DNA of 64,000 nt, taken from the NCBI GenBank assembly GCA_028284325.1, contig JANQRX010000006.1, forward strand, positions 124,001 to 188,000. The letters are read 5' to 3'. A model generated the notes under the pieces. It saw only the letters and a program-made list of their open reading frames with translations, was not told where the DNA came from and made no database searches. Positions 10,280 to 18,943 of this stretch are shown here, piece after piece. This stretch comes from Bauldia sp. GTDB taxonomy: Bacteria; Pseudomonadota; Alphaproteobacteria; Rhizobiales; Kaistiaceae. Both the position numbers and the translations under genes were made by a program. Positions within the stretch are counted from its first letter, which is position 1. Each line of letters opens with the position of its first letter.

Positions 10280-11532
10280 CGAGTGGGGCGCTTGATCGGC
10301 AAGGGCCCGACGTCCCGACACGGTCGGCGTCGAGGGGTGCCCGACGGGCCTGGGTCGTGTTCGGTCGTGAAACGGCGTACGTCGCCGGGATTTATCTGCG
10401 CCGCGCCATCATGTTCTGCGGCATCGCCATGGCCATTGTCCTGGCGCTCGACGTGGCGACCAACATGACGCTCGTCCTGACGATCAATGCCACCTCGACG
10501 AGCCTCGAAGGCTTCGTGGACCTGGCCGGGTATACCGCGCTGCGAGCCGCGTTCGTCATACCGTCGATCTTGCCGATCGCGGCGGTCATGGGCGTGATCT
10601 GGGCGGAATTCGGTTTGTCGAGGACCTACGAACGCGTGATGGTGTTCGGCAGCGGCCGAGCGCCGCTGTGGTCGCTCGCACCGGCCCTGCTCGTCGGCGC
10701 CTTGATCGGTGCGGCGCAGTTTGCCGCTCTCAGTTTCGCTCGACCGTATTCGACCGAGATTCAGGCGGTGATGGAGTACAGGGGCTACGGACCACGTTAC
10801 GCCAGGTCTGAGACCGAGAATGCCGAGTGGTTCGTCGCCGACGACGTCGTCTTCAACGCGCGGATCGAGTTCGGCCCTCCCGTCGTTCTCCACGACGTCG
10901 TGGTGTACCACCTCGCGCCGTCCGGCCGACTGGAGTCGATTGTCCGCGCGTCCCGCGCCAGTCCGTCTTCGCAAGCCGGACACTGGACCTTCCGCAACGG
11001 AACAACCTGGACCTTCGGGTGGACGCCGGGTGCCGCGACCGGGTGGACGGCCGCGAGCGAAGTGGACTTCGACACGATGGAGCTGCCGATCTCGTTCAAT
11101 CCGGTGTGGGCGGAGTACATCGGCATCCTGCCGCGATTGCTGCCCATGGGGGTCCTGCACAATCTGGCGACGTCCGGCGCGGCCGTGCCCGACGGCGTCG
11201 TCTATCAGACTGCCTACCAGCAGCGCTATGCGGCGGTGCTGACCAGCATTGCCATGGCGCTGGTCGGTGCGAGCCTGTCGCTGATCATGTTCTCTCCGCA
11301 CGTACCTCCAACGAAGCTGCTGCAGATCGTCGTCATCGGATACGCGGTCCACGTCAGTTCAACCGTGCTCAAGCTTCTGGGCGAACACAGCCTCATTCCG
11401 CTGGTGCTGGCGATCTGGCTTCTCCCGATCGGGCTGATCGTCGGCTCGTTTCTTGTGCTCCATCGGCACGACCGGAGTGTGCAGAACGTGATCAGTTCCC
11501 GGATGGCGCAACCGCCCGCTGCACCCACCTGA
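10276..11532 (+). CDS. LptF/LptG (YjgP/YjgQ) family permease, second paralog
   Basis: GTG start overlapping the previous stop; SLEGFVDLAGYTALRAAFVIPSILPIAAVMGVIWAEFGLSRTYERVMVFGSG typical of LptG N-terminal TM region. Confidence 0.75.
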   Translation: MTSGALDRQGPDVPTRSASRGARRAWVVFGRETAYVAGIYLRRAIMFCGIAMAIVLALDVATNMTLVLTINATSTSLEGFVDLAGYTALRAAFVIPSILPIAAVMGVIWAEFGLSRTYERVMVFGSGRAPLWSLAPALLVGALIGAAQFAALSFARPYSTEIQAVMEYRGYGPRYARSETENAEWFVADDVVFNARIEFGPPVVLHDVVVYHLAPSGRLESIVRASRASPSSQAGHWTFRNGTTWTFGWTPGAATGWTAASEVDFDTMELPISFNPVWAEYIGILPRLLPMGVLHNLATSGAAVPDGVVYQTAYQQRYAAVLTSIAMALVGASLSLIMFSPHVPPTKLLQIVVIGYAVHVSSTVLKLLGEHSLIPLVLAIWLLPIGLIVGSFLVLHRHDRSVQNVISSRMAQPPAAPT

Positions 11533-11563
11533 GGGCGGGATACCTCGCATCCCGCATCGGCTG

Positions 11564-12718
11564 CTACGGCGTCAGCGCCCGGTCGTAGAGCCGCAGCGTT
11601 CGCGAACGCTCGAAGCCGAACTGCTTGAGAAGTCCGATCAGGGCCGTGTTGTTGTCGAGAACCCAACCGCCCTCGATCCAGTCGGTTTCATGCTCGATCC
11701 CGAGCAGGATCTCGGTCACTTCGTCGACGATCGTTGCGGCGATCAGGGCCCCGCCCAAGCTCCGTCGAAACTCGGACGACACGCCGAGCAGGATGATGCG
11801 CGCGGTGCGGAAGCGGTGAAAGAAGCGGCGATAGGCGAGCTTGATCCAGCCGAGCGGCGAGGGGTCCGCACCCACGTCGCGGGTGATTTCGAACAGGTTG
11901 GGCAGCGCCAGCGCCACACCGACCGGGCGTTTGTCCATCTCGACGATCAGCCCGTACTCGGGCCGCATGAACGGCTTGAGCTCCGTCTTGATGGCGTGGA
12001 GGTCCTCGGACATGAGCGGAACGAAGCCCCAATTGTCCTGCCATGCGTCATTGTAGACTTCGCGAAAGATCTCGACGTCGCGATCGAGGTTCTTCCAGTC
12101 GAGCGGTCGCGTGGTGAGGTCCATCCGGCGCGACGCTTTCTTGCGCGACTCGTGTGCTGACCTGGTCTCCGCCGTGGCGGCCTGCCGCCAGTAGTGCAAG
12201 TCCCGGCAACCGGCGTAACCGCAAGCCTCCAGATGAGCCGCCAGATAGGGCGGGTGCCACGGCACCATGATCAACTGCGCTTCGGCGTGGCCTTCGACAA
12301 GCAGGCCGGGCTCGCCGTTCATCGACAGGGAACAGGGTCCGAGCGCGCGCGTCCGCCCCTTGTCCAGCAGCCAGCCCTGCGCGGCCTCCATCAGGGCGCG
12401 GACGACCTCGGCATCGTCGATGGCGTCGAGACACCCGAACAGACCGGCATCGTCGAACGTGCCCGGCGGCTGGGCGTGATCGATCTGCGCGGAGACGCGG
12501 CCTACGGCCTGGCCGTCACGTCGCGCGATCCAGTATTGCGCCTCGCCGTGCCTGAAGAACGGCGCCTTGCGCGGATCGAGGAGGCCCCGTCGATCCAACG
12601 ACAGCGGGGCCGAGTAGTGGGGCTGGCCGTCGTAGAGCCTGGCCGGCAGCCTGATGAATTCGTTCAGGGCGCGCCGCGACTCGACGGGCTCTACTACTAT
12701 GTTGTTCACAGGAGACAA
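11564..12718 (-). CDS. GNAT-fold N-acyltransferase-like protein; candidate bacterial ceramide-synthase-type N-acyltransferase
   Basis: 384 aa with TTG start; FIRLPARLYDGQPHYSAPLSLDRRGLLDPRKAPFF N-terminus and long GNAT-like body; assignment to bCerS-type is from context. Confidence 0.6.
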   Translation of the reverse strand: MSPVNNIVVEPVESRRALNEFIRLPARLYDGQPHYSAPLSLDRRGLLDPRKAPFFRHGEAQYWIARRDGQAVGRVSAQIDHAQPPGTFDDAGLFGCLDAIDDAEVVRALMEAAQGWLLDKGRTRALGPCSLSMNGEPGLLVEGHAEAQLIMVPWHPPYLAAHLEACGYAGCRDLHYWRQAATAETRSAHESRKKASRRMDLTTRPLDWKNLDRDVEIFREVYNDAWQDNWGFVPLMSEDLHAIKTELKPFMRPEYGLIVEMDKRPVGVALALPNLFEITRDVGADPSPLGWIKLAYRRFFHRFRTARIILLGVSSEFRRSLGGALIAATIVDEVTEILLGIEHETDWIEGGWVLDNNTALIGLLKQFGFERSRTLRLYDRALTP

Positions 12719-12908
12719 GACGCGCCGGCTGACAATACTTGATTAATACTGGGGTGAGCCAAGTCCATATCAAGTCAAGACGTCGGCATTCCGGCGACTA
12801 TAAGGGGGTCTCGAAAGGTGTCAACAACGCCGACCCAACGGTGAAACGGCCGGGATTCCATCGGCAAACCGCTAGGTTGCCGCAACGGTTCATGACATTC
12901 TCGACCCG

Positions 12909-13739
12909 ATGAACAGACCGACGCGACGGACCCGCGGCGATATCTCCCGCGCCCCGGACCACGTTCTCATCACCGGATCCACCAGCGGTCTGGGACGGGC
13001 GCTCGCCGAACGTTACGCGGCACCCGAACGCACACTGTCGCTCGCGGGCCGGGACGAAACGCGTCTGGCCGCGGTGGCGTCCGTCTGCCGCGATCGCGGT
13101 GCCAAGGTCGACGTGCAAAAGGTCGATGTCACCGACGCGGAGGCCATGGAGCGCTGGGTGGTCGAGCGAGATCAGGCGCTGCCGATCGACATCCTGATCG
13201 CCAACGCGGGAATCGGCGGCTCGGCCGTTGTGCCGTCGTCGTCTGGCGAGAGTGGGCCGCTTGCCCGACAAATCCTGGGGATCAACACCATGGGTGTGAT
13301 CAACACCGTCACGCCGGTCCTGCCCAGGATGACCGAACGCGGGGCGGGCCACATCGTCATGGTCGGCTCGATCCAAAGTGCGATCGGCCTGCCGCAATCG
13401 CCGGTCTACTGCGCGTCCAAGGCGGCAGTTCAAATCTATGCCGACGCCTTGCGACGATTGCTGGCCGACCGGGGCGTCAGAGTGACGTCGGTGCTGCCGG
13501 GATTCGTCGACACCCCGATGAGCCGTTCGCTCGACATGCCGCGACCGCTGGTCTGGTCGGCGGAGCGGGCGGCCGACCGCGTCATGGCGGACGTGGCAAA
13601 GGGTGCGCGGCAAAGCGTGTTTCCATGGCCCATTCGACTGCTTGTCGGACTTCAGCGCTACGCACCGGTCATGGTGGTCGATGCGGTGCTCAGGCAATCA
13701 ACGCGTTTGGGTTGGGCCAACAAGGACGACGCCGGCTAG
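12909..13739 (+). CDS. Classical short-chain dehydrogenase/reductase (candidate 3-ketosphinganine-type reductase; RkpH-like role)
   Basis: TGSTSGLGRALA, NAGIGG, VGSIQSAIG, YCASK catalytic motif. Confidence 0.88.
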   Translation: MNRPTRRTRGDISRAPDHVLITGSTSGLGRALAERYAAPERTLSLAGRDETRLAAVASVCRDRGAKVDVQKVDVTDAEAMERWVVERDQALPIDILIANAGIGGSAVVPSSSGESGPLARQILGINTMGVINTVTPVLPRMTERGAGHIVMVGSIQSAIGLPQSPVYCASKAAVQIYADALRRLLADRGVRVTSVLPGFVDTPMSRSLDMPRPLVWSAERAADRVMADVAKGARQSVFPWPIRLLVGLQRYAPVMVVDAVLRQSTRLGWANKDDAG

Positions 13740-13745
13740 AGCGCT

Positions 13746-14300
13746 CTAGGGATGAACGCGCACAACGACCTTGTCGCCGTTGCTCAGGTTCACGCCATAA
13801 GCGTCGATGTAGAGAATCCTCGGAATGATGCCGAGCTGCTTGCGCCATTCGACGTAGACGCATTTGAGCTTCACGTCCTGGCCGTTGATGTGCACGAGCG
13901 CGCGGACTTCGCCCTCGTCAGTCACCTCGACCGGGACTTCTATTTCCGGTTTTGCGTTGGGTCTGACGATGTACTTGCCCGGATGACCTTTCATGGGAGC
14001 GTAATGCACGCCGAACGCGAGTTGGCGTTCGTACCATTTCAACTCTCCTCGTGAGCCGTCGCCGGCCAGAAAACGCCAGTAGATGTCGACCGGATCCCGC
14101 GCGTTGATCGTTCCATCGGCGTGGCGCCTGATGGCATAAACAACCGTGTTGGCGTTGCCTGTACGCTGGAGATAGAAGACCAGACCTTTGTCTTCGGGCT
14201 CCGGATATTGGGGGTCGTCCGTGCAAAAGGACTGCGCTGCCTGCGACCATCCTGCGGATGCCACGAGGAGCAGCCCGGCGAACAAGGTCTTCAACAGCAC
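13746..14300 (-). CDS. DUF4833-like secreted protein
   Basis: GTG start at 14300 gives signal peptide VLLKTLFAGLLLVASAGWSQAA; KGLVFYLQRTGNANTVVYAIRR...PVDIYWRFLAGDGSRGELKWYER pattern. Confidence 0.6.
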   Translation of the reverse strand: MLLKTLFAGLLLVASAGWSQAAQSFCTDDPQYPEPEDKGLVFYLQRTGNANTVVYAIRRHADGTINARDPVDIYWRFLAGDGSRGELKWYERQLAFGVHYAPMKGHPGKYIVRPNAKPEIEVPVEVTDEGEVRALVHINGQDVKLKCVYVEWRKQLGIIPRILYIDAYGVNLSNGDKVVVRVHP

Positions 14301-14504
14301 GGGCTCCTCCTCGACGTATGACGGGCAAACGGGTAACGAGCAAGCGGGCAACGAATACAGACGCCGCGGCGCCTGTGTCGACGATTGCAAAACCGCCCGA
14401 TGGGCCAGTATCTTGCATGAGCGTTTTCGGACTGTCGAGGCGAAAACGCGCAAGGTTGCACGACAGCCGCCGCGAACGCTCGCCGCCCGCTGTGAGGAGA
14501 TTCA

Positions 14505-15722
14505 GTGCCCAAACCGCGAGCGAAAAAGCCCGGCAGGGTCCTGTTTGTGACCCACAAGCACCCGCCCTCGGTGGGCGGCATGCAACGGCAAAGCTATGAA
14601 CTCGTCAGGCACTACCGCCAGATCGGCGACGCCAGCCTGATCAGATACGACAGCAGTTATCCGATCTGGCTCTTCTTCGTCATCGTTGTTCCGTGGGTGT
14701 GGGTCAGACTTCTGCTGGAGCGCGATATCGATGCGATCCATGGGAACGATGCGCTTATGGGCATGTTCCTCACGCCCTTCCTCCTGTCCGGCAAGAAGCT
14801 GTACCTCACGGTACACGGGCTCGATGTGGTCCATCGGGGTCGAATCTACCAGTGGTGGATCAGAATGCTCCTTCCGCGGTTCGACGGGATTGCTGCCGTC
14901 AGCGCGCAAACGAGGGACGAATGCATTGCGCGCGGCGTGTCGCCAGACAGGGTAACGTTTATCCCCAACGCCTCCTCCATCGCGGAGACCCCTGCGTCCA
15001 CGTCGGACTTCATCGATTGGTTCGAGCGCACCTACGGTTTCGATCTGAAGGACAAGGTCATCGTTTCCTCGGTCGGCAGGCCTGTTCCGCGCAAGGGATT
15101 CAGCTGGTTCGCGTCGCAGGTCCTGCCGAAATTGCCGAGCAATGTCGTCTACCTGATTGTTGGCCCGAAAGAGGCGAGGATCGAGCGCTTCCGTCTCGTC
15201 AAGCGGTTCGCCCCGGAGAGGGTTTATCGCAATGTGCTGCAGATGAATGGCGTCGGTACGGACGACCTCAAGCTGCGGCAGCTCTGCAAGTCCGAGGGAT
15301 GGAAGAACAGACTCTGCCTCACCGGGGGACTCTCGGGGCCGCGGCTTGGACAGCTCTACGCGGCGTCAACGATCTTCGTCATGCCCAACCTGAAGGTCGA
15401 TGGCGACTACGAGGGATTTGGCCTGGTGGCCCAGGAGGCGATCGCCCACGGCGCGCTCTGCCTTGCCGCGGATGTGGATGGTATTCCGTCCGCGGTTCAC
15501 GACGGCCAAACCGGCTACCTGCTGCCCAGCGGCGATGCAGATGCGTGGATCCGAACGATCGCCGACCTGTGCGCCGATCCCGCCTCTCTGGGCGAGCAGG
15601 CGGAACGGTTCCAAACCACACTACGATCGCGGAAATACGGATGGATGGAGATGACGGTGAGATACAAGGAGTACTTCGAACGGACCGCCGCCGGCGAACG
15701 GCTCGCCGAAGGCGCCGGCTGA
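14505..15722 (+). CDS. Glycosyltransferase family 4
   Basis: VTHKHPPSVGGMQRQSYEL; EGFGLVAQEAIAHGALCLAADVDGIPSAVHDGQTGYLL. Confidence 0.9.
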   Translation: MPKPRAKKPGRVLFVTHKHPPSVGGMQRQSYELVRHYRQIGDASLIRYDSSYPIWLFFVIVVPWVWVRLLLERDIDAIHGNDALMGMFLTPFLLSGKKLYLTVHGLDVVHRGRIYQWWIRMLLPRFDGIAAVSAQTRDECIARGVSPDRVTFIPNASSIAETPASTSDFIDWFERTYGFDLKDKVIVSSVGRPVPRKGFSWFASQVLPKLPSNVVYLIVGPKEARIERFRLVKRFAPERVYRNVLQMNGVGTDDLKLRQLCKSEGWKNRLCLTGGLSGPRLGQLYAASTIFVMPNLKVDGDYEGFGLVAQEAIAHGALCLAADVDGIPSAVHDGQTGYLLPSGDADAWIRTIADLCADPASLGEQAERFQTTLRSRKYGWMEMTVRYKEYFERTAAGERLAEGAG

Positions 15723-15878
15723 GAGGGCGACAACCCACTCGAACGGCTTTCTCCGAAGGCGGCCAAGCGACAAACCGTCGAGACCCAAGCTCGCTTCACG
15801 GCAAGACCGCCGCGATCAACTTGCTACAAGGATGGGGCGGGCCGCAATCTGCTCACACCACCATCTGTTCCGCTCCTC

Positions 15879-17015
15879 ATGACAACGGGCATTGTGATGT
15901 CTGAGATGACACCGTCCTCGAAGCCGTTGTTGGCCTACGGCGTCAATGGAGATGGATTGGGGCACGCGGCCCGCGCGCTGGTGTTGGTCCCTCTGTTGCT
16001 TCGACGATACAGAATTCTGATCTGCGGCTCGGAGGCGGCCCAGTCGCTTCTGCGCGAGCATTTTTCTTCGGAGCCTGATGTCGCGTTTGAGGACGTGCCC
16101 GTGACGCCCACCTTCACCTATCGACGTCAGCGGATCAGCACGTCGCTGACCGTCCTGGGCTTCCTGAAGCAGGTTGTGTTCGGCTTTCCCACTGCCGCAA
16201 ACCGGTTCTGCCGGATCTTGAAGCGGTCGGGAGCCGTGGCGGTGATCAGTGACTTTGAGCCCGTGCTCAACCGGGCGGGGCGTTGTGCCGGCCTGCCGGT
16301 GCTATCCTTGAGTCACCAACACGTTATGTTGGTATTCCATCCGGAGTCTGTAGGGGTCTCCTGGCTCAGGAGCCTCGTGTTGAGAGCGTATGTGTCGATC
16401 ATTGCGCCCAACCCATCCAGCCTGGTGCTGAGTTCGTTCTTTCAGCCTGCGCTTCGGAAAGCCTATTCGGAAACCCTGCTGGTGGGCGGGTTGCTCCGCC
16501 CGGATGTGTTTCGTTTCGCGGACACTGCCTCCGATGATGGCGCAGCGCTGGTCTATCTCCGCCGTTACAGCAATCATGGCCCCGTGCTTGAACTGATCCA
16601 TCGTTCGGAGATCAGTGCGCATGTGTTTGGCCTGCCCGAGTCGGCTTGCGGGGATTTCCCTCGCCTTGTCCACATGCAGCGAGACCCGCGCCGCTTTCTT
16701 GAGGTGTTCTCCGCCGCGCCGTTCGTGATCGCCGCCGCCGGTCATCAACTTCTTTGCGAGGCGATAGAATTGCGCAAGCCGGTGTTGGCCCTCTACGAGC
16801 CCGTCCACGACGAGCAGCGCATGAACGCCGTCATGCTTGAACAGATGGGTTACGGGATGGGCGTGTCGATCGACGCCTTCGCCGATCACCATCTTCAGCG
16901 TTTTCTTGAGCGGCTTCCCCAATACCGCCAGGCGCTGAGCCGGCGGGTATCGGCTGCCGGCAATACCGAGCGTGTGGTCGCGTGGATGGAGGAGCGGCTC
17001 CCATCTCAACACTGA
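15879..17015 (+). CDS. GT-B glycosyltransferase, MJ1255/VC2487-like
   Basis: AYGVNGDGLGHAARALVLVPLL; AAGHQLLCEAIELRKPVLALYEPVHDEQRMNA. Confidence 0.65.
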   Translation: MTTGIVMSEMTPSSKPLLAYGVNGDGLGHAARALVLVPLLLRRYRILICGSEAAQSLLREHFSSEPDVAFEDVPVTPTFTYRRQRISTSLTVLGFLKQVVFGFPTAANRFCRILKRSGAVAVISDFEPVLNRAGRCAGLPVLSLSHQHVMLVFHPESVGVSWLRSLVLRAYVSIIAPNPSSLVLSSFFQPALRKAYSETLLVGGLLRPDVFRFADTASDDGAALVYLRRYSNHGPVLELIHRSEISAHVFGLPESACGDFPRLVHMQRDPRRFLEVFSAAPFVIAAAGHQLLCEAIELRKPVLALYEPVHDEQRMNAVMLEQMGYGMGVSIDAFADHHLQRFLERLPQYRQALSRRVSAAGNTERVVAWMEERLPSQH

Positions 17016-17050
17016 CCAGCTTCTGTTCCTGTTTCTAACCGGACGAGGGC

Positions 17051-18055
17051 ATGGAAGAGCTGCTGCTGAGGTACTTCTACGGCGTGGGGCGTTCTCCCGT
17101 CGGTTCGATCCTTGGGCGCATCACGCGTTCGCGTGCCTACGTGTTGACCTACCATCGCGTCCTGCCGGCAGCCGAGCATGCCCGGGAGCGCGGGCAAGCC
17201 GGCCTGTCGGTGAGCGTGGAAGCGTTCGAGGAACAGATGTCCTGGCTCGCCGCGCACTGCGTCTGCCTCTCGCTGGACGACCTGGTCAGCGGAAACGTCT
17301 CAACGCGTGAAAGAAACGTGGTCATCACATTTGACGACGGATACCGGGACAACCTGACACACGCTCTGCCGGTCTTGCAGCGTTACGGCGTGCCCTTTGC
17401 CGTCTACTGCACAACGCGGTTTCTGACCGGCGACTGCACCATGTGGTGGTACGAAATTCCGGGCCTGCTCGACCAAAGGCAGGCGTTGGACTTCACCTGG
17501 AGAGGACGAAGGTATCGCCTCGCCCTGGGGAGCTCGAACGCCAAGCTGCGTGCGTTCCGCCGGATTCGCGCTGTCCTGATGAGCTGTGATGCCGCCCAGC
17601 AGGCGGACCTACTGGATGTGTTGCGAGGGCACGAGCGGCCGCGGACCTACGAGAGCCTTTGCCTGTCCGCTCAAGAGGTGCGGGAACTCGATCGGGATCC
17701 GTTGTGCACCATCGGAGCTCACACGGTGAACCACGACGTGCTGGCGAACCAGGACGAGCCGACGTGCCGACGTGAATTGCAGGAGTCGAAGACCTTCCTC
17801 GAGCAACTGCTGGATCATCGTGTCGATCACCTCGCGTATCCGTTTGGTGGCAAGGCGCAGGCAGGGCATCGCGAATTCCAACTCGCCAAGGATGTCGGGT
17901 TCAGAAGCGCGGTGACCATGGTCAACCGCCCCCTCAAGATGACGGAGGAGGAAGCACTTGCCCTGCCACGCCAACCGGTGCGCTGGCTGACCAGGGCTCA
18001 GGACCTGGAAGGGAAGCTGAACGGCTGGAGCACGCTCTGTCGCGTGAACGGCTGA
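17051..18055 (+). CDS. Polysaccharide deacetylase (NodB homology domain)
   Basis: LTYHRVLP, ITFDDGYRDN, IGAHTVNHDVL, LAYPFGG. Confidence 0.88.
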   Translation: MEELLLRYFYGVGRSPVGSILGRITRSRAYVLTYHRVLPAAEHARERGQAGLSVSVEAFEEQMSWLAAHCVCLSLDDLVSGNVSTRERNVVITFDDGYRDNLTHALPVLQRYGVPFAVYCTTRFLTGDCTMWWYEIPGLLDQRQALDFTWRGRRYRLALGSSNAKLRAFRRIRAVLMSCDAAQQADLLDVLRGHERPRTYESLCLSAQEVRELDRDPLCTIGAHTVNHDVLANQDEPTCRRELQESKTFLEQLLDHRVDHLAYPFGGKAQAGHREFQLAKDVGFRSAVTMVNRPLKMTEEEALALPRQPVRWLTRAQDLEGKLNGWSTLCRVNG

Positions 18056-18130
18056 CAGCCCTCGGGTGGAGTCATCGCGCGTGGAGCGCCGCCGGTTCCA
18101 TCGACGCGTCTCCCGACAGGCTGCGGACTC

Positions 18131-18826
18131 TCAAACGTCCTCGTAGGAGATGAAGCGGCGACGGATCAACAGAAACTTCTTCCCCCAGGAACGATCTCCC
18201 AGCCAAGATCCGAAGCAGCGGTGGTGCACGAGGCTGTTGCGCCGAAAGAGCCGTATCTCCTTGCGGTGTCGTAGCATGACCGTCCCGAAGGCGCCGGGGC
18301 CGGTATGGTGCAGGATCTGCTGCAGCTCGCTCAGGTGTGCAAACGGACGCGTTCGGATCCTGTGGTCCACGAGTCGGATGACGTCGAGCAGGATCTCGGA
18401 TCCTTGGGGGAAGCCGAAGAAGAACTGACCGAACTCGGGAAGCTGACAGGTTGACGCGGTATAGGTGCACCAGTCGTCCCGTTCGATCTGGACGATGGGA
18501 CGGTCGCGGCGTTCGAGCGCGCGCTTCAGGCCGGGCCGGATCTCACAGTCGAGGTCCGAGTAGAAACCACCATAGCGATGGACGATCAGATAGCGCCAGA
18601 AGTCGGCCTTCTCGACCATGCTTTCGAGCTGGAGGAAGGTCGGGTGCCATTCGGGACACTCCGTCTCGACGAAGGACTCCATGGCCTCATCGTCGTAGTA
18701 GTCATACCGGATCTGATTATCGGCGCAGAACGTGCGGAGTGCGTCGGCCAGGGTCTTGTCCTTGGGTCGCGACGAGAGGTCGCTTGGCCCGGTCTGAAAG
18801 AAGCGCAGAGGAAATGCGTCGGTCAT
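18131..18826 (-). CDS. GT32-like (DXD) glycosyltransferase
   Basis: KADFWRYLIVHRYGGFYSDLDCEIRPGL. Confidence 0.82.
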   Translation of the reverse strand: MTDAFPLRFFQTGPSDLSSRPKDKTLADALRTFCADNQIRYDYYDDEAMESFVETECPEWHPTFLQLESMVEKADFWRYLIVHRYGGFYSDLDCEIRPGLKRALERRDRPIVQIERDDWCTYTASTCQLPEFGQFFFGFPQGSEILLDVIRLVDHRIRTRPFAHLSELQQILHHTGPGAFGTVMLRHRKEIRLFRRNSLVHHRCFGSWLGDRSWGKKFLLIRRRFISYEDV

Positions 18827-18943
18827 GTCGCCGGGGACAGGCGACGTGTCGCAACAGACAACGAACGATGCGCCCACACTTTCTTCTCAGCAAGATGCAT
18901 CGCAGCTACGCTCATCTTCTGGATCGATCAACGAGTCCTGAGC

